Shown here: positions 23,140 through 33,504 of the stretch, piece by piece
Numbering within the stretch: the first letter of the stretch is position 1
How the letters are laid out: every line of letters starts with the position of its first letter
NCBI RefSeq assembly: GCF_950295315.1
Contig: NC_080171.1
Span: 110,704,378-110,768,377, forward strand
From: Erinaceus europaeus
Lineage: Eukaryota; Chordata; Mammalia; Eulipotyphla; Erinaceidae
Reading direction: 5' to 3'
DNA length: 64,000 nucleotides
The notes under the pieces: model-generated
What the model saw: only the letters and a program-made list of their open reading frames with translations
Databases searched by the model: none
What the model was told of the DNA's origin: nothing
Made by a program: the position numbers and the translations under genes

Positions 23140-23320
23140 TTTGGACTAGGTAGAATGCACACATTACTATGCGTAAGATCCAGGTTTAAGATTCAGGTCC
23201 CACCAGCAGGGGCTGGGGAGTGCCTTTCTGAGCAGTGAAGCAGTGCTGCAAGTGTCTTTCCTTTTCTCTCCCTCTTCTCTCTCTCTCTCGCTCTCTCTCA
23301 GATTAAAAATTAATTATTAT
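23140..23320 (+). repeat. Decayed tRNA SINE (A-like)
   Basis: TTGGACTAGGTAGAATGCAC head remnant, CCAGGTTTAAGATTCAGG, then AGCAGTGAAGCAGTGCTGC and a CT-rich run. Confidence 0.6.
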
Positions 23321-23324
23321 ATTT

Positions 23325-23496
23325 ATTTACTTATTAGGTAGAGACATCCAGAAATATAGATGGAAATAGAGATCAAGAGAGAGAGACACCTGAAGCTCTA
23401 TTTTACCACTCCTGAAGCTTTTCCCTTGTAGGTGAGGGCCGGGGGCTCAAATCTGGGTCCTTGTGCATTATTAGATGTGCGCCACCACCTGGCCCC
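23325..23496 (-). repeat. SINE-A copy, reverse
   Basis: TTTATTTACTTATTAG tail, CACCTGAAGCTC, CTCAAATCTGGGTCC (box B side) and head GTGCGCCACCACCTGGCCCC. Confidence 0.78.
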
Positions 23497-23562
23497 TTCC
23501 CTCTTTATTAGAAAGGAAAGGAGAGAGAGAGAGAGAGAGAGAAGAAAGAGTGATTGTTAAAA

Positions 23563-23680
23563 AAAAATGGATTAAATATCTGCATGTAAGACCAGAACCT
23601 GTGAAACATATAAAAGAAAACTTAGGCAAAACACTTGACATGTACTATAATACCACACACAAAATAATTAAAAATATATG
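23563..23680 (+). repeat. L1 ORF2 3' fragment, sense (left part)
   Basis: AAATGGATTAAATATCTGCATG and the following text match the late ORF2 region of mammalian L1 in sense. It appears to continue at about 24600-24850. Confidence 0.65.
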
Positions 23681-23682
23681 AG

Positions 23683-23800
23683 GGGTGGGGAAGATTGCAT
23701 AATGGTTTTGCAAAGAGACCCTCGTGCCTGAGGCTCCAGTCCCATATTCAGTCCCCTGCACCACCATAAGTCAGAGCTGAGCAGTGCTCTGGTTAAAAAA
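23683..23800 (+). repeat. SINE-C copy
   Basis: GGGGAAGATTGCATAATGG head, GTGCCTGAGGCTCC, TTCAGTCCCCTGCACCACC, CAGAGCTGAGCAGTGCTCTG and A tail. Confidence 0.82.
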
Positions 23801-23804
23801 AAAA

Positions 23805-24163
23805 GTTTGGGAGTCGGGCAGTAGCACAGTGGGTTAAGCAAACATGGTACAAAGCACCAGGACATGTGTAGGGATCACTGTTCGAGCCCCTGGCTCCCCA
23901 TCTGCAGAGGAGTCGCTTCACAAGTGGTGAAGCAGGTCTGCAGGTGTCTATCTTTCTCTCCTCCTCTCTATCTTCTCTTCCTCTCTCCATTTCTCTCTGT
24001 CCCATCCAATAAGAACAACATTAATGACAACAACAATAATAACAACCACAACAACGATAAAACAACAAGGGCAACAAAAGGGCAAAATGGCCTCCAGGAT
24101 CAGTGGGCTTGTGGTGCAGGCACCGAGCCCCAGCAATAACCCTGGAGGCAAAAAAAAAAGTTT
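23805..24163 (+). repeat. SINE-B+ copy with 3' hairpin module
   Basis: Complete head to tail. Inverted repeat GCCTCCAGG (24090-24098) and CCTGGAGGC (24141-24149) precedes the A tail. It inserted behind a SINE-C tail. Confidence 0.9.
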
Positions 24164-24211
24164 TAAAAAATGGATAAATACTGAACCTGGGAAACAGACG
24201 AAAGCACAGCA

Positions 24212-24475
24212 TCTCTCTTGTCCCTCTCCCTCTCCCTCTCCCTCTCCCTCTCCCTCTCCCTCTCCCTCTCCCTCTCCCTCTCCCTCTCCCTCTACCTCTC
24301 CTTCTTCTTCTTCTCCTTCTTCTATTCTTCTCTCCTCCTCCTCCTCCTCCTCCTCCTTCTTGTTGTTCTTCTTCTTCTCCTCCTCCTCCTTCTCCTCCTC
24401 CTCCTCCTCCTTCTTCTTCTCCTTCTCCTTCTCCCCCTTCCCCTCCTTCTCCTCCTCTTCCTCCTTCTTCCTTAC
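24212..24475. repeat. 264-bp pyrimidine tract: (CCCTCT)n then CTT/CCT repeats
   Basis: Nearly pure pyrimidine on the + strand. It starts with about twelve CCCTCT units and continues as CTT/CCT triplets. It abuts the 3' end of an antisense L1 fragment, so on the other strand it occupies the position of that L1's poly-A tail and may derive from it. Confidence 0.9.
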
Positions 24476-24580
24476 TGGGGGGATCAATAGTTTACAGTCA
24501 ACAGTAAAATACAGTAGTGTGCACATGTGTAACATTTCTCAGTTTTCCATATAAAAATTCAACTCCCTTTCAGTCCTCCT
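24476..24580 (-). repeat. L1 3' end, reverse, 5'-truncated
   Basis: GGGATCAATAGTTTACAGTC and AACATTTCTCAGTTTTCCAT match, in reverse, the 3' end seen in sense at 61340-61415. Confidence 0.75.
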
Positions 24581-24599
24581 CTGCCATCATGTTGCAGGA

Positions 24600-24850
24600 C
24601 CTTCTCAACATGAACCTTTGAAATATCTTTGAGGACCTGACTCCAACTACGAGGTAAACAAAAGCAGAAGTAAATACATGAGATAGCATCAAACTAAAGG
24701 GTTTTGCATGGTCTGAGAACCCACATATAAATAAATGAAAAGGCAATCTACTGGTTGGGAGAAGATAATTGCACACCATCTATCCAATAAAGGGTTACTA
24801 TCCAAACATATGCTTTCTATGTATCTCTAGAGAAGAGACTAGACTCCTCA
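24600..24850 (+). repeat. L1 ORF2 3' fragment, sense (right part)
   Basis: GACCTGACTCCAACTACGAG, AAAAGGCAATCTACTGGTTG and AAAGGGTTACTATCCAAACA match the end of L1 ORF2 in sense and follow on from 23563-23680. The intervening SINEs and antisense L1 tip are later insertions. Confidence 0.65.
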
Positions 24851-25045
24851 AATGTAAAAATAAAAGTGACTAAAGGCACATAGCTTTAGAAATGTGGTCA
24901 TTGAGTGGTAGGGACATTATTAGTAATGAGGAAACACAAGGGAAAATTCAGGAGGAGGTGGAAAAGAAGAAAATATAGTGTGACTTTCTCTATAGAAGAG
25001 TGACTATATACTTCACCCAAATTTGATAATAAAAATGGTTGAAAA

Positions 25046-25615
25046 ACGGGGCCAGGTGGTGGCCACCTGGTTGAGGGCACACACTACAGTGCACAAAGGC
25101 CCAGATTCAAGCCCCTGGTCCCCACCTGCAGGGGAAAGGCTTCGCAAGTGGTGAAGCAGGGCTGCAGGTATCTCTCTCTGTCTCTTTCCCTTCTCTACTT
25201 CCTTTTCCCCTCTCAATTTCTCTCTGTCTCTGTCAAGTAAATGTTGTATGCTTTACATTGGGTTCTAGTTCTCCCCCGCCAAGAAAATTGGATCAGTCCA
25301 GTTAGTTTTGCGGGCTCGCTTGGCCCCGCCCCTAGGAACCCTGCCAGAGTTCCAGAGTTCCAGAGTTGGAGAGTTGCAGGGTTCGAGTTAGAGAGAGTGC
25401 TTGCGCCACCGCAAAGAGACAGCAGAGTTCTGTTTGGTGCTTAGTTTGGTTTAGTTTATGAATCGTTGTTCCTGAATAAAGAAATACAGCTTCCCTGCCC
25501 AGCCGATGTCTCCGAGTCTCTGTTACCCGCCCGTGAAGCTAGCCCGGCCGGCTGGAGCCTCCGAATTTTAACAACAAGTAAATAAATAAATAAAATATTA
25601 AAAAATCATTAAAAG
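25046..25615 (+). repeat. SINE-A copy interrupted by a solo LTR
   Basis: SINE-A 5' part 25046-25241 and tail 25577-25615. Outer duplication TGGTTGAAAA (25036-25045 and 25616-25625). The LTR at 25242-25576 inserted in the tail region. Confidence 0.9.
25242..25576 (+). mobile_element. Solo LTR of an endogenous retrovirus, 335 bp
   Basis: Starts TGTTGTATGC and ends TTTTAACAACA (TG...CA ends) between perfect 6-bp duplications AGTAAA (25236-25241 and 25577-25582). Contains a GC box CCCCGCCCC (25324-25332), short GAGTTC-type repeats (25346-25398) and a polyadenylation signal AATAAA (25475-25480), in the order U3-R-U5. No internal viral sequence adjoins it. Six-base duplications are usual for betaretrovirus-like (class II) elements; class is an inference from that alone. 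Confidence 0.9.
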
Positions 25616-25625
25616 TGGTTGAAAA

Positions 25626-26714
25626 TATTTACTAACTCAAATATATTCTGAGTATAAACTATGAACCAGACACAACTTCTGGTCTGGAATAAACAGCTGT
25701 GAACCGGGTGGGAGGCTAAGTCCTCTTGGAGCTGGCATTCTAGTGAGGGGAGCAGACATCATAGAAGCCAACAGTAAATAAAGTTACTGTAAGGTGGTGG
25801 TCACTGTTACAAAAACAAGTGAAGAGTTTTGATGAGGAAGAATAAGGAGGAGCTGTCACTTCATATTTGGAATCAAGAAAAAGCTTCCTGAAGAGGTGAT
25901 GTTTGTGGAGAAGATAAGGCAGTCTTGTACTATTTGGGGAGGAATTATACCCCAGAGCTAATATGAAGCCCTGCTTGGGAAAGGACTTGGAAGTTTGACA
26001 GTCAAAACAGAGGAGAGTTTAGCAAGAACAGATGAGAGGGAGGGAGAAAGATGTGAGTTTAAGATTGGAAAAATGGACAACAGCCAAGGTGTCGATATGA
26101 TTTCTTGCCCCAACAGACAAAGCTTGTAAGGTGAAATGGAGCACGGTTAATAGCTGTGCAGGAGCAATACAAAGATCGACTATCCTGTGCTGTGTGTTTG
26201 ACCATCACAGAAGAGGTGTGGGTTTTATTCTAAGGACAATAGAATGATGAGTATGTAAAGCAGAGCAACGATGCCTGCCCCATATCTGGAATGAATGAAG
26301 AGCAGCAGGTCAGAGTGCAGACCTGGGTAGGAACTAGGAAAGAAATCTGCTCAGAGGCCTGCCTCTTTTAGTCCAAAATGCTGGTGTGTTTAAAAGTGGA
26401 GTGGCGGGAATGATGAGGGAGGGGAGTGGATGGAGCCAAGAATATTTGGGAGGAGAAATGACAGTAACTTGCTGTATAAAATCTGTTGAGCAAGCAAAAC
26501 TCAACATAGATGAAATGAAATGGTAACAATTATGTGAAGTCTTAGGTTTGTAAATCAGTCTTAGGTTTGTAAATATCCACCCCAAGTTGTATCCCACTGA
26601 GGTCTTTACTTAAGGATTTTTTTTGTTTTGTTTTTTAAGAAAAAAAAAAAGATGGAGGTAAGAATAGGATTGCAAAAAAATAATCTGCAAGAAAAAAATG
26701 CAGATTACGTTTCA
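25626..26714. other. Unassigned intergenic sequence
   Basis: 25690-26120 reads like an old dispersed mammalian repeat (GAGCTGGCATTCTAGTGAGG ... CTTCCTGAAGAGGTGATG), but I cannot name its family. A local duplication of AGTCTTAGGTTTGTAAAT lies at 26538-26555 and 26557-26574. Confidence 0.4.
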
Positions 26715-26850
26715 TTTTTAAGGATTTGTTTGTTTATGAGAGAGCTAGAATACCAGTGCATCAGTCTAGCATAAGCAATGTTAAGGACTGAACTTAGAAT
26801 CCCATACCAACAAGCTTTGCTCTCTACCACTCTACCACCTCCACTAGATT
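26715..26850 (-). repeat. SINE-D copy, decayed
   Basis: TTTGTTTATGAGAGAGC, GGACTGAACTTAGAATCCC and CTCTACCACTCTACCACC are in the order of a reversed SINE-D. Confidence 0.55.
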
Positions 26851-26924
26851 AATTTTTTTCCAGCAATTCGTTATCTGTAGTCAAAATGAACTTGGTTACC
26901 ATGAAGGAAAGAAAGATAAAATAG

Positions 26925-27027
26925 GGATTGGATGGTGGTACACCCAATAGAGCACACCACTAGCGTGCACACACTGTCGCAGGACCCAGATTCATGCTCC
27001 TTGTCCCCACCTGTAGGAGGGAAGCAA
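26925..27027 (+). repeat. SINE-A fragment
   Basis: GGATTGGATGGTGGTACACC head, CAGATTCATGCTCC at box B and CCCCACCTGTAGGAGGGAAGC. The 3' part is missing where the L1 begins. Confidence 0.65.
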
Positions 27028-27072
27028 TACACCAAACCCAGTCCACGTTCTACTTTATGTTTCTCCTTTTTT

Positions 27073-27397
27073 AAAAATGTTTTTCATTGTTCTTTATTTT
27101 TTTAATTTATTTTATTTTTATTTCCAACCCTTTTGTTGCCCTTGTTGTTTATCATTGTTGTTGTTGCTATTATTGTTGTTATTGCTGTCATCGTCGTTGG
27201 ATAGGACAGAGAGAAATGGTGAGAGGAGGGGAAGACAAAGAAGGGGAGAGAAAGACAGACACCTGCAGACCTGCTTCACCGCCTGTGAAGTGAATCCCCT
27301 GCAGGTGGGGAGTCAGGGGTTAGAACCTGGATCCTTATGCTGGGCCTTGTGCTTTGTGCCATGCGCACTTACCCCACTGTGCCACTGCCTGGCTCCC
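27073..27397 (-). repeat. SINE-B copy inside the L1
   Basis: Reverse SINE-B from TTGCCCTTGTTGTTTATC to CTGCCTGGCTCCC. Duplication TATGTTTCTCCTTTTTT (27057-27073) versus TATATTTCTCCTTCTTT (27398-27414), two mismatches in 17. Confidence 0.9.
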
Positions 27398-27566
27398 TAT
27401 ATTTCTCCTTCTTTCCATGAGTAAGATAATCCCGTATTCATCCTTCTCTTTCTAGATTATCTCACTTAACATGGTTCCTTCAAGTTCCACCCAAGATGAG
27501 ATGAAGATGAATTTATCATTCTTAATAGCTGAGTAATATTCCATTGTGTGTATATAGCATGTCTTT

Positions 27567-27942
27567 TCAAAATTTTTTATTTATAAAAAGGAAACACTGA
27601 CAAGAACTCCACACAATTCATACCACCAGAACTGCTTATCCCATCCCCTGCCCTGATAGCTTTCCTATTCTTTATCCCTCTGGGAGTATGGACTCAGGGT
27701 CATTATAGGGTGCCGAAGGTGTAAGGTCTGGCTTCTATAATTGCTTCCCTGCTGAACATGGGCATTGACAGGTGGATCCATACTTCCACCCTGCCTCTCT
27801 CTTTCCCTGGTGGGGCAGAGCTCTGGGGAAGCGGGGGTCCAGGGCACATTGGTGGGGTCATCTGCCCAAGGAAGTCTGTTTGACATCATGTTAGTATCTG
27901 GAACCTGGTGGCTGAAAAAAGAGTTAACATATAAAGCCAAAC
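27567..27942 (-). mobile_element. Family R copy, 5'-truncated, inside the L1
   Basis: Short A tail (reverse) at 27567-27590, then the 3' end of family R up to the GTTAACATATAAAGCC segment. Duplication ATAGCATGTCTTT (27554-27566) versus ATAGTATGACTTT (27943-27955). Confidence 0.87.
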
Positions 27943-28491
27943 ATAGTATGACTTTCTTACCTTAGTCACTCATCAGTTACTTTTAGGTTTTGACTATTAC
28001 AAATTGTGTTGCTATGAACATGGTATATACAGAGCTTTTTGGATGGGTGTGTTTGAGAGGAATTGCAAGGTCATTGGGAAGTCCATTTCTAGTCTTCTGA
28101 GAATTCTCCAGACTGCTTTCCACAGGTGTTGGGCCAATTTATGTTCCCACCAGCAGTGCAGGAGGGTTCCTTTGCCCTTACAACCTCTCCAGCATTTGCT
28201 GCTCCTATTGTTTCTGATGTGTGACATTCTCACAGGAGTGAGCGGTATCTCATTGTTGTGTTTATTTGCATTTCTCTGATAAATCAATCACTTGGAGAAT
28301 TTTTACTATGTCTGTTAGCCATTTGGATCTTTGTTTGTATATTCTCCCCCCATTTTTTGGATGGTGCCATTTTCTTTTTTGCTGAGTTTGGCGAGCTCTT
28401 TATATATTTTGGTTATTTATTTGCCTCTTATCTGTTGTATGGCATATAAATATCTCTTATTATGTAAGGGATCTCCTTGTTTGGGTAGTGG

Positions 28492-29229
28492 TTTATTTAT
28501 TTATTATTATTATTTTATTTATAAAAAGGAAACATTGACAAAACCATAGGATAAGAGGGGTACAACTCCACACAATTCCCACCACCAGAACTATGTGTCC
28601 CATCCCCTCCCCTGATAGCTTTCCTATTCTTTATCCCTCTGGGAGTATGGACCCAAGGTCATTGTGGGATGCAGAAGGTGGAAGGTTTGGCTTCTGTAAT
28701 TGCTTCCCTGCTGAACATGGGTATTGACAGGTCGATCCATACTCTCAGCCTATCTTTCTCTTTCCTAGTGGGGTGGGGTTCTGGGAAATCAGAATCTATG
28801 GGAACTCCAGGACATATTGGTGGATAGGCTCCTAAGCTGAATATGGGCCCCAGTTCACATGGGGTTTGCAGTCAACAATATTTATACCCCTTTCCCATAT
28901 TTGGGAGCTACTCTTTTCCCTGATCCAGCTTTCTGGTCTTTTTCCCAGCCATGACATCATCTCCCCAGACAATAACTTGGGTTCACCTGATTATCATATT
29001 TCAGGCTCAGGGGAAAAGAAATAACTAGTAGAGCACAGGCCCTTTGAAATATAACTAAAATATGCCTACTAGCTATCTACAGAACGGAGACCCCCCCCCC
29101 CAACTCTTCATCTGCACTACTCCAGCCTTTAGGTTCATGATTAGTCAACAACTTGTTTGGCTTTATATGTTAACCCTCTTTTCAGCCACCAGGTTCCAGA
29201 TGCCAGCATGATGCCAACCAGACCTCCCT
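28492..29229 (-). mobile_element. Family R copy with 5' inversion (twin priming)
   Basis: 28492-28824 is the family R 3' end in reverse orientation. From about 28826 the sequence switches to the opposite strand and presents the next upstream family R segment (compare 3800-4240) inverted. Duplication GGGTAGTGG (28483-28491) versus GGGTGGTGG (29230-29238) bounds the whole unit, so both halves arrived in one event. This is the hallmark of L1-driven twin priming. Confidence 0.9.
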
Positions 29230-29577
29230 GGGTGGTGGGTTCTTTTGCTGTGCAGAAGCTTTTTACTTTGATGGTGTCCCATTGATTTTTTTTTTTTCCT
29301 TCCTTGTAACAGGGCTTGTGTCATTGAAGATGCTTCTAAAACTTAGATGGAATAGTTCTGCTAATACTTTCCTCTTAGTATTTGATGGTTTCTGGTCTAA
29401 CATCTAAGTCCTTGATCCACTTAAAATTTACTTTTGTGTGTGGTGAAATGTAGTGAATCAGTTTCATTCTTTTGCACGTTTCAACTGACTTTTCCCAACA
29501 CCATTTATTGAAGAGATTCTCCTTACTCCTTTTAATAGTTTGAGCCCCCTTGTCAAAAATTGAATGTCCAGAGGTAA

Positions 29578-29700
29578 TTTTTTTTCCAGAGCTCAGGTCT
29601 GGTTTATGGTGGCTAATGGCATTGAATCTGGGACTTCAGAGCCTCCAGCATGAGAGTTTCTTCACATAACCACTGTGCTACCTCCCCTGCCCTGCCCTAC
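29578..29700 (-). repeat. SINE-C copy
   Basis: T-run, CCAGAGCTCAGGTCTGGTTTATGG, TTGAATCTGGGACTTCAGAG and CATAACCACTGTGCTACC, next to the broken L1 end. Confidence 0.78.
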
Positions 29701-29800
29701 CCAACTGTTTCTTTATCTAGTCATCTGCCATTAGGTTTTTCTATTGTTTCCGTATTTTATCTATTGTGCATGATTCGGGTGTCCTTTTGAATTAATGCTA
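29701..29800 (-). repeat. Probable L1 fragment
   Basis: TTTATCTAGTCATCTGCCATT and CTATTGTTTCCGTATTTTATC resemble the reverse L1 3' region. Short and diverged. Confidence 0.45.
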
Positions 29801-29899
29801 TGCTATGTTATGCTACATTCAATAAGCAATACATTGAGGAACAACTGGTGGGTGGTTACACTCATGTGGTTAACATAGATGATTTAAAACAAATTAACT

Positions 29900-30208
29900 G
29901 GGAGTTGGGCGGTAGCACAGCGGGTTAAGTGCAGGTAGCGCAAAGCGCAGGGACTGGCATAAGGATCCCGGTTTGAGGCCCAGCCTCCCACCCACCTCCC
30001 CACCTGCAGGGGAGTCGCTTCACAAGCAGTGAAGCAGGTCTGCAGGTGTCTTTTTCTCCCCCTCTCTGTCTTCCCCTCCTCTCTCCATTTCTCTCTGTCC
30101 TGTCCAACAACAAAGACATCAATAACAACAACAATAATAATTACAACAACAGTAAAACAAGGGGAATGAAAGGGAATAAATAAATAAATATTAAAAAAAT
30201 AATAATAT
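29900..30208 (+). repeat. SINE-B copy
   Basis: Full length with box A TAGCACAGCGGG and box B GGTTTGAGGCCC. Duplication AACAAATTAACT (29888-29899) versus AACAAATGAACT (30209-30220). Confidence 0.92.
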
Positions 30209-30512
30209 AACAAATGAACTTTAAAAAAGATGGTAGCCAAACTGACTCTTGGCTTTTGTGAAACAATGGCAGATAGGTAGAGGCAGAACTTTGGTAGAGG
30301 GTGTGATAACTTATCCCGTGTATGGGTGTGAAAATACACTTCTGAAATCTGAAAATTTATAAAACACTTAAACCACTAATAAGAAAGAAAAAGAATGCAA
30401 AGGTCAGTCCCTTAAGAAATGAATCCCACATGAATCTCTCAAATAACTGAAAGGGAAATGCTAGCATACTCAAAAATAGTATCATATAAGACATTAAGAA
30501 GATGAAGAGTTT

Positions 30513-30695
30513 CCATCTTCTTCATCCCACAATGACCCTGGGTCCATACTCCCAGAAGGATAAAGAATAGGAAAGCTATCAGGGGAGGGGATGGGATATA
30601 GTTCTGGTGGTGGGAATTGTGTGGAGTTGGACCCCTCTTATCCTATGGTCTTGTCAATATTTCCATTTTATAAATAAAAATAAAAAAAGATGATA
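30513..30695 (+). mobile_element. Family R 3' end, sense, 183 bp
   Basis: Contains CTTATCCTATGGTC and ends in ATAAATAAAAATAAAAAAA. Perfect 11-bp duplication ATGAAGAGTTT (30502-30512 and 30696-30706). This copy fixes the true 3' end of family R. Confidence 0.92.
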
Positions 30696-30751
30696 ATGAA
30701 GAGTTTAAGGTAATATGTTCTTAATATCTAATAATGAACAAGATGTTTTTT

Positions 30752-30873
30752 ATCTTTAACATGTTTTATTTATTAATTTTTAAATTTCTTTATCAGGGAT
30801 TAATGTTTTACAGTCAACAGAAAATACAATAGATTATACATGCATAACATTTCTCATTTCTCCACATAAAAAT
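30752..30873 (-). mobile_element. L1 3' end, reverse, severely 5'-truncated
   Basis: Reverse of the L1 tip (GGGATTAATGTTTTACAGTC, TACATGCATAACATTTCTC). Perfect 13-bp duplication ACAAGATGTTTTT (30739-30751 and 30874-30886). Confidence 0.9.
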
Positions 30874-31219
30874 ACAAGATGTTTTTAGAGGGGAAAAAAT
30901 AATTTGTAGATTGAATTAAAACTTACCTAAGATCCTCATATAAAAACAAATAACACCGACAAAATATTTGAAATTACAAAAGATAGGCACAAGGCAAACA
31001 CAAATAGAAGACAAGGAAGCAATAATTAAAAAAAAAAGATTTATTTTAAGGCGAGAGTGTTAAATAAACAAGGGCACTTTCTTACAATAACGGATATAAT
31101 AGACATATTAAACATTTATTGATCTTCATGTCCCAAATAATCTATTATCAAAATTCACAAAGCAAAAAGTGAGAAAAGCAAGTAGAAGCATGGAAATAGA
31201 AGCAAAGTTATGGAATTTT

Positions 31220-33018
31220 TAAAATTTATTTTAATTTTTATTTGGTTTTTTGTGTTTCATTTTTTTATTGATCTAATAATGATCAACAAGACTGTAGGAT
31301 AAGAGGGGTACAGTTCAACACAATTCTCACCACCAGAACTCTGTATCCCACCATCTCTATTGGAAGCTTTCCTATTCTTTATCCCTCTGCGAGTATGGGC
31401 CCAGGATCATTATGGGGAGCAGAAGGTGGGAGGTCTGGCTTTTGTAATTGCTTTTCCACTGGACATGGACACTGGCAGGTTGATCCATACTCCTAGTCTG
31501 TCTCTGTCTTTCCCTAGTGGGGCGGGGCTCTGGAGAGGTGGGGCTCAGGACAAACTGATGAGGTCATCTGCACAGGGAAGTCAGGTTGGTGTCATGGTAG
31601 CATCTGCAATTTGGTGGCTGAAAAACCATGAAGATAAAAAGCAGAACAAATTATTTAATAACCAGGAACCCAATGGCAAGAATATAGCAGATGAGATTTG
31701 TAGTTTCCATTTTAGAAAAAACTAGGAAGTCTGTTTTAGGTATATTCCAAGGGGCCCATGATGTTATTAGTATTTACCTGAGCCTGACAGCTAACATGCA
31801 GGTGGGCCAAAGGTATTGTCTGGGGAGATGGTATCAAAGTTGGGAATATGACTAGAAAGCTGGATCAGGGAAAAGAGTAGCTCCCAAAATCTGGGAAAAC
31901 TACATAAATATCATCAGCACAATTGATTTGATCTGGCGCCCATATTCAGCACGGGGACCTGTGTAACCTCTGCATTCCAATAGCTCTGAGATCACATTCC
32001 ATGGTCATGGCTAGGAACATTCTTGGCTGCACTCACTTCAGGACCCATCTTCCTTAAGTAACAGAGTATGTTGACCCTATCTCCCTTCGGAGAGTGGGGC
32101 AGTCCCTACCATTGTTGTTGTGCATCGAGGGCAAGGTCCTGCAGAGGCCCACAAGAGGGTCCACTATGCTGTTATTGATGGAAATGATCAGCAGGGGTGG
32201 AGAGAGAGACCTTTTAGAGATATACACCCATCATATCTAAGTCTGAATCCAAGGATTCCCTGACTATGGCCGAGAATGATGGGGTGGCCTGGTAATGACC
32301 AAAAGAGCTATCATTAAAGTATGCCAGTCTCTTGCACTTATCCAGCTTTATGGTCCTTATTTTATCTGACAAGGTTAGCCTCAGAGCGATGGGGGGAAGT
32401 GGAATAAGAAGTAGGTGAGGAGGGTATCTAGGTCTAAGTAGAAACTATCTGATTAAATACTTTATGGTGTCCTTCTTGCTTGTTGCACTTATTGAGTCAC
32501 TGCAAACTATTGCTCACTTTAAGGTATATATTTTCCCCCTCACTTATGGATATATGTGCACATGTGCTCTATCTCATGGGCCCTGGTCTATATCTAGGTT
32601 CTGTGGCTTTGCTAGGAAGTGTGCCACCCAACACAGGAACTAAGTAGTTCTATGAGCTAGGAAAGGTCTCACCAGCGTAATGGAGCTGATGGGTCGACAT
32701 CCCATGCCTGGCATCTCCGGACACTGTCCAAAGTGAGACATGTTGAGGTGGTAGTGGTTGCATTGATTTGGTTGATATCAGCAGATATAGGATCAAATGG
32801 TATGGATTGAGAGAAGCATGCAGGAAAACAAGCTTTGCCCCAGAGGTTCCAGGACTGGGAGAAATATGGGTTTTATAAAGAAAGTTCCTGAAATTTAACC
32901 TGAGAGCTACTAACAGATAAAGTAGAGGGGGAAAAGTGATGTAAGGATATAGAAAATTGTTTTCAAATCAGAGCTATCTGGGATGTTTCTAAAATACTAT
33001 TTGGACTTCCAAAGGCAT
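31220..33018 (-). mobile_element. Longest family R copy (right boundary uncertain)
   Basis: A-rich tail in reverse at 31220-31270. The interval to about 32225 aligns by eye with the 3481-4502 copy, and sequence beyond has no counterpart elsewhere in the window. A weak candidate duplication lies near 31206 and 33019. No reverse transcriptase-like frame is visible, so this copy supports family R being noncoding at least over its last 1 to 1.7 kb. Confidence 0.7.
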
Positions 33019-33100
33019 AACTATGAAATAATAACAGCTGCTTAGTAGCTCTCTGAGACAACCAAGAATCCAACAAAAGAACGCATCAATCTCCTTTTTT

Positions 33101-33450
33101 TTTTTTTTTTCTTTCCTCCAGGGTTATTGCTGGGCTCGGTGCCTGCACCAGGAATCCACCGCTCCTGGAGGCCATTTTTCCCCCTTTTTGTTGCCCTAGT
33201 TGTTGCAGCCTCGTTGCGGTTATTATTGCCATTGTTGACTTTGTTTTGTTGTTGGATAGGACAGAGAGAAATGGAGAGAGGAAGGAAAGAGAGAGAGAGG
33301 GGGAGAGAAAGACAGACACCTGCAGACCTGCTTCACCGCCTGTGAAGCGACTCCCCTGCAGGTGGGGAGCCGGGGGCTAGAACCGGGATCTAGAACCGGG
33401 ATCCTTATGCCGGTCCCTGCGCTTAACCCATTGCGCCACTGCCCGACCCC
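33101..33450 (-). repeat. SINE-B+ copy with duplicated box B segment
   Basis: Reverse full-length copy. The 13-mer CTAGAACCGGGAT occurs twice in tandem (33377-33402), which duplicates the box B core on the SINE strand. Target duplication CAATCTCCTTTTTT starts at 33087 and again at 33451. Confidence 0.92.
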
Positions 33451-33504
33451 CAATCTCCTTTTTTTTTTTTTAAAGACACTATAAGGTACTTAATCAAATA
33501 GTTT

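Larger units (their letters stand above)
27028..29576 (-). mobile_element. Antisense L1 (3' UTR and ORF2 end) with three nested insertions
   Basis: L1 pieces at 27028-27072, 27398-27566, 27943-28491 and 29230-29576 join into one reverse L1 when the insertions are removed. The 3' portion matches, in reverse, the sense L1 at 60915-61430 (CCGTATTCATCC, TAATATTCCATTGTGTGTAT). The leftmost pieces are 3' UTR, the rightmost (CAACACCATTTATTGAAGAG) is ORF2. Reading frames are broken. Confidence 0.85.

Noticed and set aside
24216..24300. CRISPR-like array
   Set aside because: The repeat is a simple CCCTCT tandem without spacers, in a mammalian genome.
23948..24535. 195-codon reverse frame with E/K/G-rich repeats, and the 176-codon opposite S/P-rich frame
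   Set aside because: Translation of the pyrimidine tract plus a SINE; not a protein.
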